From contig NZ_CP026031.1 in the NCBI RefSeq assembly GCF_003726095.1, positions 4,900,001 through 4,964,000 of the forward strand: DNA of 64,000 bases, read 5' to 3'. The position numbers were made by a program, and so were the translations under genes. The notes beneath the pieces are model-generated. The model was not told the origin of the DNA and did no database searches. It saw only the letters and a list, made by a program, of their open reading frames with translations. This DNA is from Niallia circulans. Lineage in GTDB: Bacteria > Bacillota > Bacilli > Bacillales > Cytobacillaceae. Positions 53,849 to 63,547 of this stretch are shown piece by piece. Position 1 is the stretch's first letter. Each line of letters starts with the position of its first letter.

Positions 53849-55720
53849 TAACGTACTCCGCAATAAACGGCTGTATATTGCTTATTTTCTCAGCAGCATG
53901 TTTACAGTGATGGTGTTTTTTACCTTTGCTATCTTTGCATTTCATCCAGCCTTTTCTGGTCCCGACGTGAATAGTCATGCACTATTTGGAATGGGTGTTG
54001 CTGGCGGAATTATTTATATCTTTTCTTTCTTTTTTGTTTTATATTCTATGAGCTCGTTCTTACAATCAAGAAAGAAGGAATTTGGCTTATTAATGATGCT
54101 TGGAGCATCTAACCGGCAGATTCGCCTTCTAGTATTTTTAGAAAATATTCTGATCGGCTTTTTTGCCACAGTGAGTGGGATTCTAGCAGGATTAGTATTT
54201 GCGAAGGTAATTCTTTTGATTGCCGAGAATGTATTAATTATTACAGAGTCACTTAATTTTTATTTCCCTACATTGGCAATTGTGGTGACGTTTATTAGTT
54301 TTCTGATTCTCTTTTCTTTATTTCTATCTTTGTTTCCTTTATTCTTCGTACCAATAAGTTGATTGACTTAATCAAAGGGGATAAAAAGTCAAAAGGAGAA
54401 CCGAAAGCTTCGTTATTTCTATCAATTTTAGCAGGGCTGCTTTTACTTGGAGGATATGTTACTGCAATTTCTGTAGAGGGAATATTGGTTGCTTACGCGC
54501 TGGTTCCAGTTGTTCTCTTAGTAACACTCGGAACCTATCTCTTATTTACTCAACTGAGTGTGTATTTTATCCGCAAGATAAAAGGGAATAAGTCCATTTT
54601 TTGGAAAAAAACAAATATGCTCTTGTTTTCCGATTTGTCTTTTCGCATGAAAGATAATGCAAGAACCTTTTTCTTAGTGGCGATTATATCAACAGTGGCT
54701 TTTAGCGCCATTGGAACACTATATGGGTTCCAATCCTATATAACAAAAGGGGTAAAAGAAATAAATCGCTATACTTTTACTTATTCTCCGTTGGACAAGG
54801 ACAGTGAAGAAGTAATTGCCAAAGATAAGAGTAAAATGAATACGTTAATAGAAAATGAAAAGCTTGATGTGAGTAGTGAAGAGACTCAATTGAATTATTA
54901 CAAACTAGCTGGGGAAAAGAAGAACGTTTTAATTGCGCGAGCATCTGATTACAATCGTTTTGCCGAGCTAATTGGTGAGAAGAAAATTCATCCAAAGGAA
55001 GACGAAGCCATTGTTGTAGAACAGAGTGATGCTGTCTTAAAGGAAGGCGGACAGAAACCTAGCAAAAAGCTATTGGAAACGGCCATTCCTTTAAAAAGTG
55101 GTCGAGAAGTAACACCTTCTCGAGTAATAGATGCGGCTGTTTTAACAGAAATATCGGCTTATTATGTAGTAAATGATAAGATATATGAACAGCTGGATGA
55201 ACCAATAAAAAGCAAACCAAGTATTGTATGGCAAGCAAAAGAAGGACAAGAAGATAAAGTCCTTGCAGTTGGGGAACAGTTAGATGAAGAATTATCTTAC
55301 AAAGCTTTTTCTGTTGACTATGCTATATATCAAATCAATAAAGCGTTTGGCCCTGTTCTGTTCATTGGCTTATTTATTGGAATTGTATTCTTCGTTTCGG
55401 CAGGAAGCTTCCTTTACTTCCGATTATTTACTGATTTAGAGGAAGAAAAGCGCAAATTCCAATCGATTGCTAAAATTGGATTAATGGAGACGGAGTTGAA
55501 AAGAGTCGTCAACAGACAAATAGCTCTTTTATTTTTCTCACCAATTATAGTCGCTTTAATCCATGGTTCTGTCGCACTTATTGCCCTATCCAATATGTTT
55601 GATTTTAATATTACAAGAGAGGCAGCATTGGTATTAGGAAGCTTTGCTTTCATACAGATTCTTTATTTCTTAATCGTTCGCTACTTTTATGTAAAACAAG
55701 TGAAGAGAATTATTCTTTAA
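53823..55720 (+). pseudogene. BceB-type ABC transporter permease, split by a frameshift
   Basis: The first frame (53823-54362, 179 codons) contains FRQFAFNNVLRNKRLYIAYFLSSMFTVMVFF and four helices, then runs into an out-of-frame end (PLFFVPIS). The second frame, open from before 54359 to 55720, continues in register as ILRTNKLIDLIKGDKKSKGEPKAS, the usual BceB text. A one-base deletion between about 54310 and 54345 explains both. Together they would give about 630 residues with ten helices and the ~200-residue extracellular domain between helices 7 and 8. This is a real mutation or a sequencing error. If real, peptide sensing by the kinase would be lost. Confidence 0.85.
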
Positions 55721-55733
55721 TGGATATATTAGT

Positions 55734-56096
55734 CGGGGCTGAGACAAAACTAAAAAGGATATGCTTAAAGCTGAATAATCATTTGTTGAATTAGACGAAT
55801 GATAAATAAAATCTATTTTTGTTTCTCGCCCCATTTTATAAGGTTAGTGAAATGGAGTGGAAGACACTCGACTCCTGCGGGAAATAGAGGAAAGGCTGAG
55901 ACCCCGCAGCGCAGTGAGGAGGCTCAGCTTCCTCCCCGCGGAAAGCGAGTGACTGGAGCGCAATGGAACGAACTTGTTTTTTAGCTATAAAAAAGATAAA
56001 TCAGCGAAAAGAAAAAACCGAACTATTACGATGTTTTATTGTATTATAGTTTGGCTTTTTCATTATGTAAAATTCTTTTGTCCCACCCTCGTTTTA
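55734..56096. repeat. Intergenic element with inverted ends and an inner structured repeat
   Basis: TCGGGGCTGAGACAAAA near 55733-55749 and TTTTGTCCCACCCTCG near 56079-56094 are imperfect inverted ends. Inside, about 55850-55975, is the GC-rich structured repeat with ACACTCGACTCCTGCGGG, the GCTGAGACCCCGC segment, GAGGAGGCTCAGC and CCCCGCGGAAAGCGAGTG, whose parts pair with each other. Copies of this repeat are widespread between genes in Bacillaceae. It fills most of the 529-base gap; the remainder, to 56249, shows nothing. Confidence 0.72.
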
Positions 56097-56249
56097 TATA
56101 AGGAAAAGGACTGCAGGTTTTCGAAAATTCATCTAATTATTATCCTTTATGATGTGGTAGTATATTCCATATAGGGATAATAAGAAGTTGTTTATCTTTG
56201 ATCTAACTAGCTGAAAAGAGAGGATGGTGGTTGGCTTCAGGCCTTAGGA

Positions 56250-56471
56250 GTGACTATAATCGAAATTTATTTCCTTGTTGGTAGCTTTTTCTGTTTTTAT
56301 TACAGGCTTAAGTGGAAGGATCGCTCGGAATGGAAATTTAACTTCCCCATCACAATTGGGATTCTTCTCTTCTTATTCGCAGCTTTTAGTTATTTTGATT
56401 TTATGCTGGGCAGAATAATAGTAGGTATACCTGGTATTATTTTAATAGCGGGTAATAAGTATTTTGCGTAA
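56250..56471 (+). CDS. Possible small membrane protein, unknown
   Basis: A 73-codon frame from GTG 56250. The site AGGAG overlaps the start, so the true start is uncertain. Two or three hydrophobic stretches (MTIIEIYFLVGSFFCFYYRL, ITIGILLFLFAAFSYF, IIVGIPGIILIAG) surround a basic KWKDRSEWKFNFP segment. This composition is typical of small Bacillus membrane proteins. No family is recognised. Confidence 0.45.
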   Translation: MTIIEIYFLVGSFFCFYYRLKWKDRSEWKFNFPITIGILLFLFAAFSYFDFMLGRIIVGIPGIILIAGNKYFA

Positions 56472-56702
56472 CTTTATAATTTTTCAGAACAAGGTTAGTA
56501 AAATCCAAGATTTATCTATGGAATAATTAGAGACGGAATTTTGAGGCTGCGGAGGAAAACCATTTTGAAAATCTATCAGTTTGAAAATAATATTCCCACT
56601 TTAACTGAATAAACATTCCTGTCATTTTAGGGGAGAAGTCCCTAAAATTATATTTCTCATAGAACGGTTGCAAATGCATCCTTTGATTTCCAAAAAATAG
56701 AC

Positions 56703-56735
56703 ATCAAAAGCACCTACTTAGCAGGTGCTTTTGAT
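56703..56735. terminator. Two-way terminator after the OYE-family gene
   Basis: ATCAAAAGCACCT (56703-56715) and AGGTGCTTTTGAT (56723-56735) are perfect inverted arms with T-rich flanks. It ends the reverse-strand gene 17 bases after its stop. Confidence 0.82.
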
Positions 56736-56751
56736 ATAGCTGCATTCTTTT

Positions 56752-57867
56752 TTATACACCAGGGAACCAGCCAGGTGCATTGATAATTGCATTCCAGAGT
56801 GGATCTGGAATGACAAGTTCTTTTTGTTTTTCTTTATTTAGGGTTGTAACAATGGTATCTTCTTTTCCTTCCGCTAGCTTTTGTACCCAATGAGGTTCGA
56901 TAATAAGGCCTCTACCTAATGCCAGCAAAGATACTCCTGTTTGAAATGCTTTTTGAGCATCCTCTGCAGTATAAATAGAGCCAACGCCAATTAACGGTAC
57001 ACGATTATTGATAGTTTCCAGTAAATAGTCAATGCGTGTTTTGGATAAATCCTCTACTCCTCTTCTTGGTGTTGAATGGAATTCCTGAAGAGAAACATGT
57101 AAGTAATCCAGGCCCTTATCAGCAAGTTTATCCACTAGTGCAAGAGTATCACCCATGGTAATTCCAGGTGTTTCAGGCTCCTCAGGAGAAAAACGATAAC
57201 CAACAATAAAAGGAGAGGTAGCATGTTTTGCGACTACACTTTTAACCTTATCAATAATGGCTAAAGGAAAAGTCATTCGTTTTTCAAGATTTCCACCAAA
57301 GCGATCTTCGCGGCGGTTAGAATGAGGAGAGAAAAATTGCTGAATAAGATATCCGTTTGCTCCATGAATCTCTACTCCATCATAACCAGCTTCAATAGCA
57401 CGGCGAGTTGTTTCTCCGAAAGCATCGATAATAGCTTCGACTTCAGCTTCTGATAATTCTCTTGGAGTAGCATTTCCTTCTCCTTCAGCAGGAATATTAC
57501 TAGCACTTACGACATCTCCATTTACTAAGTCAGGAGGGCACATTCGTCCACCGTGGAAAATTTGCAGAACTGCTTTTGCGCCTTTTTCTTTAATACGAGA
57601 AGCTAATTTTGTCAAGCTAGGAATAAATTCATCGCTATAGGCAGCAAATTCCCCAGGAAATCCTTGACCATTACGCGTAACATTTGTACAAGCAGTAATA
57701 ACCATGCTAACTCCAGTAGATCGATGGGCATAATAATCGACTTCTTCTGCTGTGACTGTTCCATCTTGATTAGAAGAGAAATTAGTCATGGGAGCCATAA
57801 CGACTCGATTTTTAAGGGTTACACCATTAGGTAGGGTAAAAGAAGATAAAAGCTCTTTGTTATTCAT
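56752..57867 (-). CDS. NADH:flavin oxidoreductase, Old Yellow Enzyme family
   Basis: A 371-residue FMN-dependent TIM-barrel enzyme on the reverse strand. Landmarks are LKNRVVMAPMTNFSSNQDG at the FMN face, LQIFHGGRM, GYDGVEIHGANGYLIQQFFSPHSNRREDRFGG with the His-x-x-Asn pair that binds substrate carbonyls, and GVGSIYTAEDAQKAF and LLALGRGLIIEP at the phosphate site. It should reduce activated C=C bonds using NAD(P)H; the natural substrate is not known. ATG 57867 has AAGGAGAAAATC upstream on the reverse strand. It stands alone between two terminators. Confidence 0.93.
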   Translation of the reverse strand: MNNKELLSSFTLPNGVTLKNRVVMAPMTNFSSNQDGTVTAEEVDYYAHRSTGVSMVITACTNVTRNGQGFPGEFAAYSDEFIPSLTKLASRIKEKGAKAVLQIFHGGRMCPPDLVNGDVVSASNIPAEGEGNATPRELSEAEVEAIIDAFGETTRRAIEAGYDGVEIHGANGYLIQQFFSPHSNRREDRFGGNLEKRMTFPLAIIDKVKSVVAKHATSPFIVGYRFSPEEPETPGITMGDTLALVDKLADKGLDYLHVSLQEFHSTPRRGVEDLSKTRIDYLLETINNRVPLIGVGSIYTAEDAQKAFQTGVSLLALGRGLIIEPHWVQKLAEGKEDTIVTTLNKEKQKELVIPDPLWNAIINAPGWFPGV

Positions 57868-58012
57868 CTATGATTTTCTCCTTTTTTAAAAGTATTAGTG
57901 TCATTATATAGCAACAAATACTTTGGATAAATTTTAATGCTTACATAGTTTTTCCGTTTTATTTTAGGAATAAACAAAGACAGCTTGTCTCGAAATTTTA
58001 AAAAATATCAAA

Positions 58013-58041
58013 TTGACAGTATAAATTACCTATGATAGACT
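58013..58041 (+). promoter_or_regulatory. licT promoter
   Basis: TTGACA (58013-58018), 17 bases and TAGACT (58036-58041), with TGA before the -10. The transcript would start near 58047, so the antiterminator site at 58051 lies at its very 5' end. Confidence 0.72.
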
Positions 58042-58050
58042 GATTTTAAA

Positions 58051-58088
58051 GGATTGTTACCGCTTTATTGTGGGCTATACCTATTTTT
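58051..58088 (+). promoter_or_regulatory. RAT antiterminator site 1 in the licT leader
   Basis: GGATTGTTACCGCTTTATTG followed by TGGGCTATACC has the two conserved faces of LicT-type ribonucleic antiterminators (GGATTGTTAC and GGCnAnACC). A T tract (58083-58088) follows directly. LicT bound here would let transcription enter its own gene. Confidence 0.75.
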
Positions 58089-58127
58089 TGTTGTAGTGAA
58101 AGAAAATAAAAGAATAGGGACTATCTT

Positions 58128-58964
58128 ATGAACGTATGGAAAGTAATTAATAATAATATTGTATTGTCTAGGAATGATGATGATCAAGAAGTTGTCATTA
58201 TGGGTAAAGGACTTGGCTTTAAGAAAAAAGCTGGTGATGCTATTGATGAATCGAAGATTGAGAATATGTATCTCAGTTCAAAGGAATGGAGCGTCAATAA
58301 ATTAACCCAAATGCTTTCTTCTATCCCGTTGGAACATATTCAAGTGGCAAATGAAATCATCAGCTTTGCAAAAGTATCGCTTGGAAAAAAATTAAGCGAA
58401 AACATCTTCTTAACGTTAACCGATCATATCAGTTATGCAATTGAGCGCTATGAGAATGGTATGGAAATTAAGAATGCTCTTCTTTGGGAGATTAAAAGAT
58501 TTTATAATCATGAATTCTTAATTGGGAAAGAAGCGTTATCGATTGTAAAAAATCGACTCGGTGTTGACTTACCGGAAGATGAGGCTGGATTTATTGCTTT
58601 GCATATCGTGAATGCAGAGCTTGATATGGGGCAAGTAAGCAAAGTATCGGAAATGGCAAAGGTTATCCAGAATATCCTTAATATTGTAAAGTATCACTTC
58701 AAAATTGATTTGGACGAGTATTCCCTTAATTATGAACGATTTATCACCCACTTGAAATTTTTCTTTCAACGAATGTTTAGTGGTGTTAAATTGGATGATG
58801 CTGGAACGTCTAGTTTTATTTTCATGCTGAAGGAAAAGTATACAGATGAGTATGCTTGTGCGCTGAAAATTAGAGAGTATATTAAGAAAGAATTTGGAAG
58901 AGAATTAGAAGAAGATGAGTTAATCTACCTGACGATTCATATAAAAAGAATAACCAGTGATTAG
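58128..58964 (+). CDS. licT: LicT-type BglG-family transcriptional antiterminator
   Basis: A 278-residue RNA-binding protein. The N-terminal ~55 residues are the CAT domain (VINNNIVLSRNDDDQEVVIMGKGLGF), followed by PRD1 (about 65-170, with LTDHISYAIERYENGM) and PRD2 (about 172-278, with YLTIHIKRI at the end). BglP phosphorylates PRD1 when no substrate is present, and HPr phosphorylates PRD2 when glucose is low. RAT sites precede licT and lie between licT and bglP, so it controls itself and the PTS genes downstream. ATG 58128 lacks a strong ribosome site (AGGGACTATCTT). Confidence 0.94.
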   Translation: MNVWKVINNNIVLSRNDDDQEVVIMGKGLGFKKKAGDAIDESKIENMYLSSKEWSVNKLTQMLSSIPLEHIQVANEIISFAKVSLGKKLSENIFLTLTDHISYAIERYENGMEIKNALLWEIKRFYNHEFLIGKEALSIVKNRLGVDLPEDEAGFIALHIVNAELDMGQVSKVSEMAKVIQNILNIVKYHFKIDLDEYSLNYERFITHLKFFFQRMFSGVKLDDAGTSSFIFMLKEKYTDEYACALKIREYIKKEFGRELEEDELIYLTIHIKRITSD

Positions 58965-58993
58965 GATTGTTACTGATAATGCAGGCTATACCT
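58964..58993 (+). promoter_or_regulatory. RAT antiterminator site 2 before bglP
   Basis: GGATTGTTACTGATAATGCA followed by GGCTATACCT matches the LicT target at nearly all conserved positions. It begins on the last base of the licT stop codon. Its 3' arm (58988-58993) is also the 5' arm of the terminator, so the two folds exclude each other. Confidence 0.92.
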
Positions 58994-59038
58994 AAATGAA
59001 CCTCTACTGTTTATGAGGTTTCATTTAGGTATTTTTTA
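58988..59038 (+). terminator. LicT-controlled terminator before bglP
   Basis: ATACCTAAATGAACCTC pairs with GAGGTTTCATTTAGGTAT around a short loop, followed by a T tract. LicT bound to the overlapping RAT should melt it and let transcription pass to bglP. Confidence 0.92.
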
Positions 59039-59103
59039 TTCCTTTTAGACTACAACTACAACAAATATTTTTTAGCTTATAAAAATAATGGAGGGCAAAC
59101 CAG

Positions 59104-60981
59104 ATGAATTATCAAGATTTGGCTAAAGTAATTATCGATAAAGTTGGTGGTGAGGAAAATGTTAAAAGTTTAACTCACTGTGCTACACGGTTACGATTTA
59201 ATTTAAAGGACGATCAGAAACCAGACGAAAAAACATTGAAAAGTACGCCAGGAATAATGGGAGTAGTTAATAAAGGTGGACAATACCAAGTCATTATTGG
59301 AAGTGATGTTGGAAATGTGTATAAAGAAATTATTACACAAACCAATATTGCTAATGATGAAGCGAAAAGCCAGGAAGAAGATAAGCGTTCTGTTTTTGCA
59401 AAGGTAATCGATACGATTACAGGAATCTTTACTCCGATTCTGCCAGCAATTACAGCGGCAGGGATGCTAAAAGCAGTGCTTTCTATATTAGTAGTGTTTA
59501 AAGTTTTAACAACAGAAAGCCAAAGTTATCAGATTATTAATTTCATGGCAGATGCAGCTTTCTACTTTTTACCTATCTTACTAGCTGTTTCATCTGCTCA
59601 AAAGTTCAAAGCCAATCCATTTTTGGCGATGATGGTAGGGGGAATCTTGCTGCATCCTAACTTTGTGGCAATGGTTAATATTGCGAAAGAAGGCGGAGAA
59701 GCCATTAAACTAATGGGACTTCCAATTTCAGCCGTTTCGTATTCTTCTTCTGTTATCCCGATTATTCTTTCCGTTTGGTTTATGTCTTATATTGAACCAC
59801 TTGCAGATAAGGTTTCACCGAAAGCGATTAAGTTTTTTAGTAAACCAATGATTACTATTTTTATAGTGGGAACAGCAAGTTTAGTAGTATTAGGACCAAT
59901 CGGTTATTTAATCAGTGATGCGATCTCAAACGGAATCACTGCATTAGAATCTGTAAGTCCATGGATCGTGCCATTATTGGTTGGTACATTTAGTCCATTA
60001 CTTGTGGCAACTGGTACGCACTACGGTCTGGTGCCAATTGGAATTAACAATCGTATGACAACTGGTTATGATACCGTGATTTATCCAGGTATGCTTGCAT
60101 CGAACGTGAGTCAAGGGGCTGCAGCTATTGGAGTTGGTGTTAAGTCAAAAGATAGTTCGATTAAACAATTAGCTTATTCTGCTGGTCTAACTGGTTTGTT
60201 TGGTATTACAGAACCAGCTTTATATGGAGTAAACTTACGCTTTAAGACACCTTTATATGCCGCTATGATTGGTGGAGCAGCAGGCGGGCTATTCATGGGT
60301 ATTTGTAGAGTCCGTAACTTTTCTGGCGGTTCACCTGGTCTATTAACATTACCTAGTTATATTGGAGATAATACACTAAGTTTCTTCTATTATGCATGTA
60401 TTGGCGCGGCTATTAGTATTGTTGTCACATTTATTGCGACATTAATCTTATACAAAGACCCTGTGGCAGAAGAAAAAGAGGAAGCTAATGAATCAACAAC
60501 AAAGGAAACTCCTAATTTGAGTATCGGTGGTGCAACAATCATATCTCCGCTGCAAGGAAATTTACACAGCTTAAAACATGTAGATGATGGAATGTTTTCT
60601 GAGGAAATATTAGGACAAGGTGTAGCCATTGAGCCAGCCGAAGGGACTGTGCTTTCCCCTGTGAATGGGATAGTTAGTGCGACATTTGAATCAAAACACG
60701 CCATTGGTATTACTAGTGAAGACGGAGTGGAGCTATTGATTCATGTAGGGATTGATACCGTTCAATTGAATGGAGAAGGATATGAATATTTTGTTGAGAA
60801 AGGACAAGAAATTCAAATAGGAGACAAATTGATTCAATTTGATTTAGAGGGAATCAAAGCAAAAGGATATAAGGTAATTACACCTGTTGTTATTACAAAT
60901 TCAGCAGAAGTAGGAGATATTCTAATTGCAAATGAAGGTCCTATTCACTTTGGTGAAGAAGTAATAAAAGTAATGAAATAG
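59104..60981 (+). CDS. bglP: PTS beta-glucoside transporter IIBCA
   Basis: A 625-residue membrane protein joining three PTS domains. IIB lies at residues 1-85, with phosphocysteine C26 in SLTHCATRLRF. IIC lies at about 105-460, with ten hydrophobic segments and the GITEPALYGVNLRFKTPL block. IIA lies at about 480-625, with phospho-histidine H547 in ELLIHVGIDTVQLNGEGYEYF. It imports and phosphorylates aryl-beta-glucosides such as salicin or arbutin, and its IIB domain controls LicT. ATG 59104 follows GGAGGGCAAACCAG. The GH1 gene follows 12 bases after its stop. Confidence 0.95.
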   Translation: MNYQDLAKVIIDKVGGEENVKSLTHCATRLRFNLKDDQKPDEKTLKSTPGIMGVVNKGGQYQVIIGSDVGNVYKEIITQTNIANDEAKSQEEDKRSVFAKVIDTITGIFTPILPAITAAGMLKAVLSILVVFKVLTTESQSYQIINFMADAAFYFLPILLAVSSAQKFKANPFLAMMVGGILLHPNFVAMVNIAKEGGEAIKLMGLPISAVSYSSSVIPIILSVWFMSYIEPLADKVSPKAIKFFSKPMITIFIVGTASLVVLGPIGYLISDAISNGITALESVSPWIVPLLVGTFSPLLVATGTHYGLVPIGINNRMTTGYDTVIYPGMLASNVSQGAAAIGVGVKSKDSSIKQLAYSAGLTGLFGITEPALYGVNLRFKTPLYAAMIGGAAGGLFMGICRVRNFSGGSPGLLTLPSYIGDNTLSFFYYACIGAAISIVVTFIATLILYKDPVAEEKEEANESTTKETPNLSIGGATIISPLQGNLHSLKHVDDGMFSEEILGQGVAIEPAEGTVLSPVNGIVSATFESKHAIGITSEDGVELLIHVGIDTVQLNGEGYEYFVEKGQEIQIGDKLIQFDLEGIKAKGYKVITPVVITNSAEVGDILIANEGPIHFGEEVIKVMK

Positions 60982-60990
60982 GAGGGATAA

Positions 60991-62427
<1,437 letters not shown>

Positions 62428-62441
62428 TAAAGATAGTTTAC

Positions 62442-62478
62442 AATGCGTGCAAGAATTTCTTGTACGCATTCTTTTTTT
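62442..62478 (+). terminator. Terminator of the licT-bglP-bglH operon
   Basis: AATGCGTGCAAGAA (62442-62455) pairs with TTCTTGTACGCATT (62457-62470) with one G-T pair, followed by CTTTTTTT. Confidence 0.9.
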
Positions 62479-62483
62479 AGAAG

Positions 62484-62590
62484 GGATGGGGAGTCGCAGG
62501 TAAAAGAGGTAGAAGCGCAAGTAAAAGATGGGGAGTCGCGCAAGTAAAAGTAAAAAGGCACAAACAAAAAAGCAAGCAGCACAAGTGAAA
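62484..62590. repeat. Low-complexity stretch with a direct repeat
   Basis: GATGGGGAGTCGC occurs at 62484-62496 and again at 62529-62541, within a run of short units such as GCAAGTAAAAG and CACAAGTGAAA. No protein is convincing on either strand. The remaining bases to 62806 hold only the ribosome site AGAGGTGA of pxpB. Confidence 0.6.
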
Positions 62591-62806
62591 TAGATGATTT
62601 TCCATTTAACATACTCAAATGTCGAGTAAACGGAGAAAAGAGACTTAAATAAGCAATCTAGCTATTACTTTATTTGAATATTTTAAAAATTAACACAATT
62701 GTATTTACAAACAATAAATAGAAGTTTATCATATCCCATATAAAGTTAAGAGAAAATGAGGAGAGACCCATTTAGAATATAAGCTTAGTGATAAGAGGTG
62801 AGTTCA

Positions 62807-63547
62807 TTGGAACTAATACCCCCGAAAACCAATAGAAAGATAGAATTTCTGCCAATGGGAGAACAGATTTTAATCGTCCAGTTTGAGGAAATATTATCAA
62901 TCGAACAGAATCAAATAGTGCAGCGTTTTGCTGAGGTGATCAAGTCTTTAAAAATTCGAGGTGTTAAAGATATTGTTAAAGGTATGTGCAATTTCTCGAT
63001 TTTATATGATCCACTACTAATAAATTTTGAGCAATTAAAAGATAAGCTTATCCATATTGATTTTACAGAAGTTAGCGGGCGAGAGAAAGAATCACGGATG
63101 GTTCATATTCCAGTCGTTTTTGATGAACAGTATGGTCTTGATTTATCTGAGTTAGCAAAGAAATTGGGCTTTAGTGAAGAGGAAATCGTCGAAATAATAA
63201 CTTCAAATGCTTATTATGTCTATATGATTGGATTTATTGCAGGCTTGCCATATATGGGGAATCTAGATGAACGAATTGCTGTTCCCAGAAAATCTAATCC
63301 AAGAGTTAAAGTCCCCAAAGGTGCGGTTGCTATCGCTAACCAAATGACTTCTATTTATACAGTCGAATCTCCAGGGGGATGGCATATAGTTGGATGGACA
63401 CCAATGGATATTTTTGATGAAACAAAGAATCCTCCTAACTTTATCACGGCAGGAGATTATGTTAAATATGAGCCTATTTCAGCTAAAGTCGCCCATAAAT
63501 GGAACAGCCAAGTACAAAAAGAGTGGGATCAATTATGGAATATATAA
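62807..63547 (+). CDS. pxpB: 5-oxoprolinase subunit PxpB (KipI family)
   Basis: A 246-residue protein. GTG 62798 is in frame but lies inside the ribosome site; TTG 62807, five bases after GAGGTGA, is the likely start. Landmarks are FLPMGEQILIVQFEEILSIE at the N-terminus, and YVYMIGFIAGLPYMGNLDE and YTVESPGGWHIVGWTP in the C-terminal cyclophilin-like half. PxpB, PxpC and PxpA together open 5-oxoproline to glutamate with ATP. The pxpC gene overlaps it by 13 bases. PxpA must lie beyond the window or elsewhere. Confidence 0.92.
   Translation: MELIPPKTNRKIEFLPMGEQILIVQFEEILSIEQNQIVQRFAEVIKSLKIRGVKDIVKGMCNFSILYDPLLINFEQLKDKLIHIDFTEVSGREKESRMVHIPVVFDEQYGLDLSELAKKLGFSEEEIVEIITSNAYYVYMIGFIAGLPYMGNLDERIAVPRKSNPRVKVPKGAVAIANQMTSIYTVESPGGWHIVGWTPMDIFDETKNPPNFITAGDYVKYEPISAKVAHKWNSQVQKEWDQLWNI

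Noticed and set aside
55799..56174. Two short forward frames inside the structured repeat after the BceB-type gene.
   Set aside because: They are translations of the repeat and its AT-rich flank, without ribosome sites.
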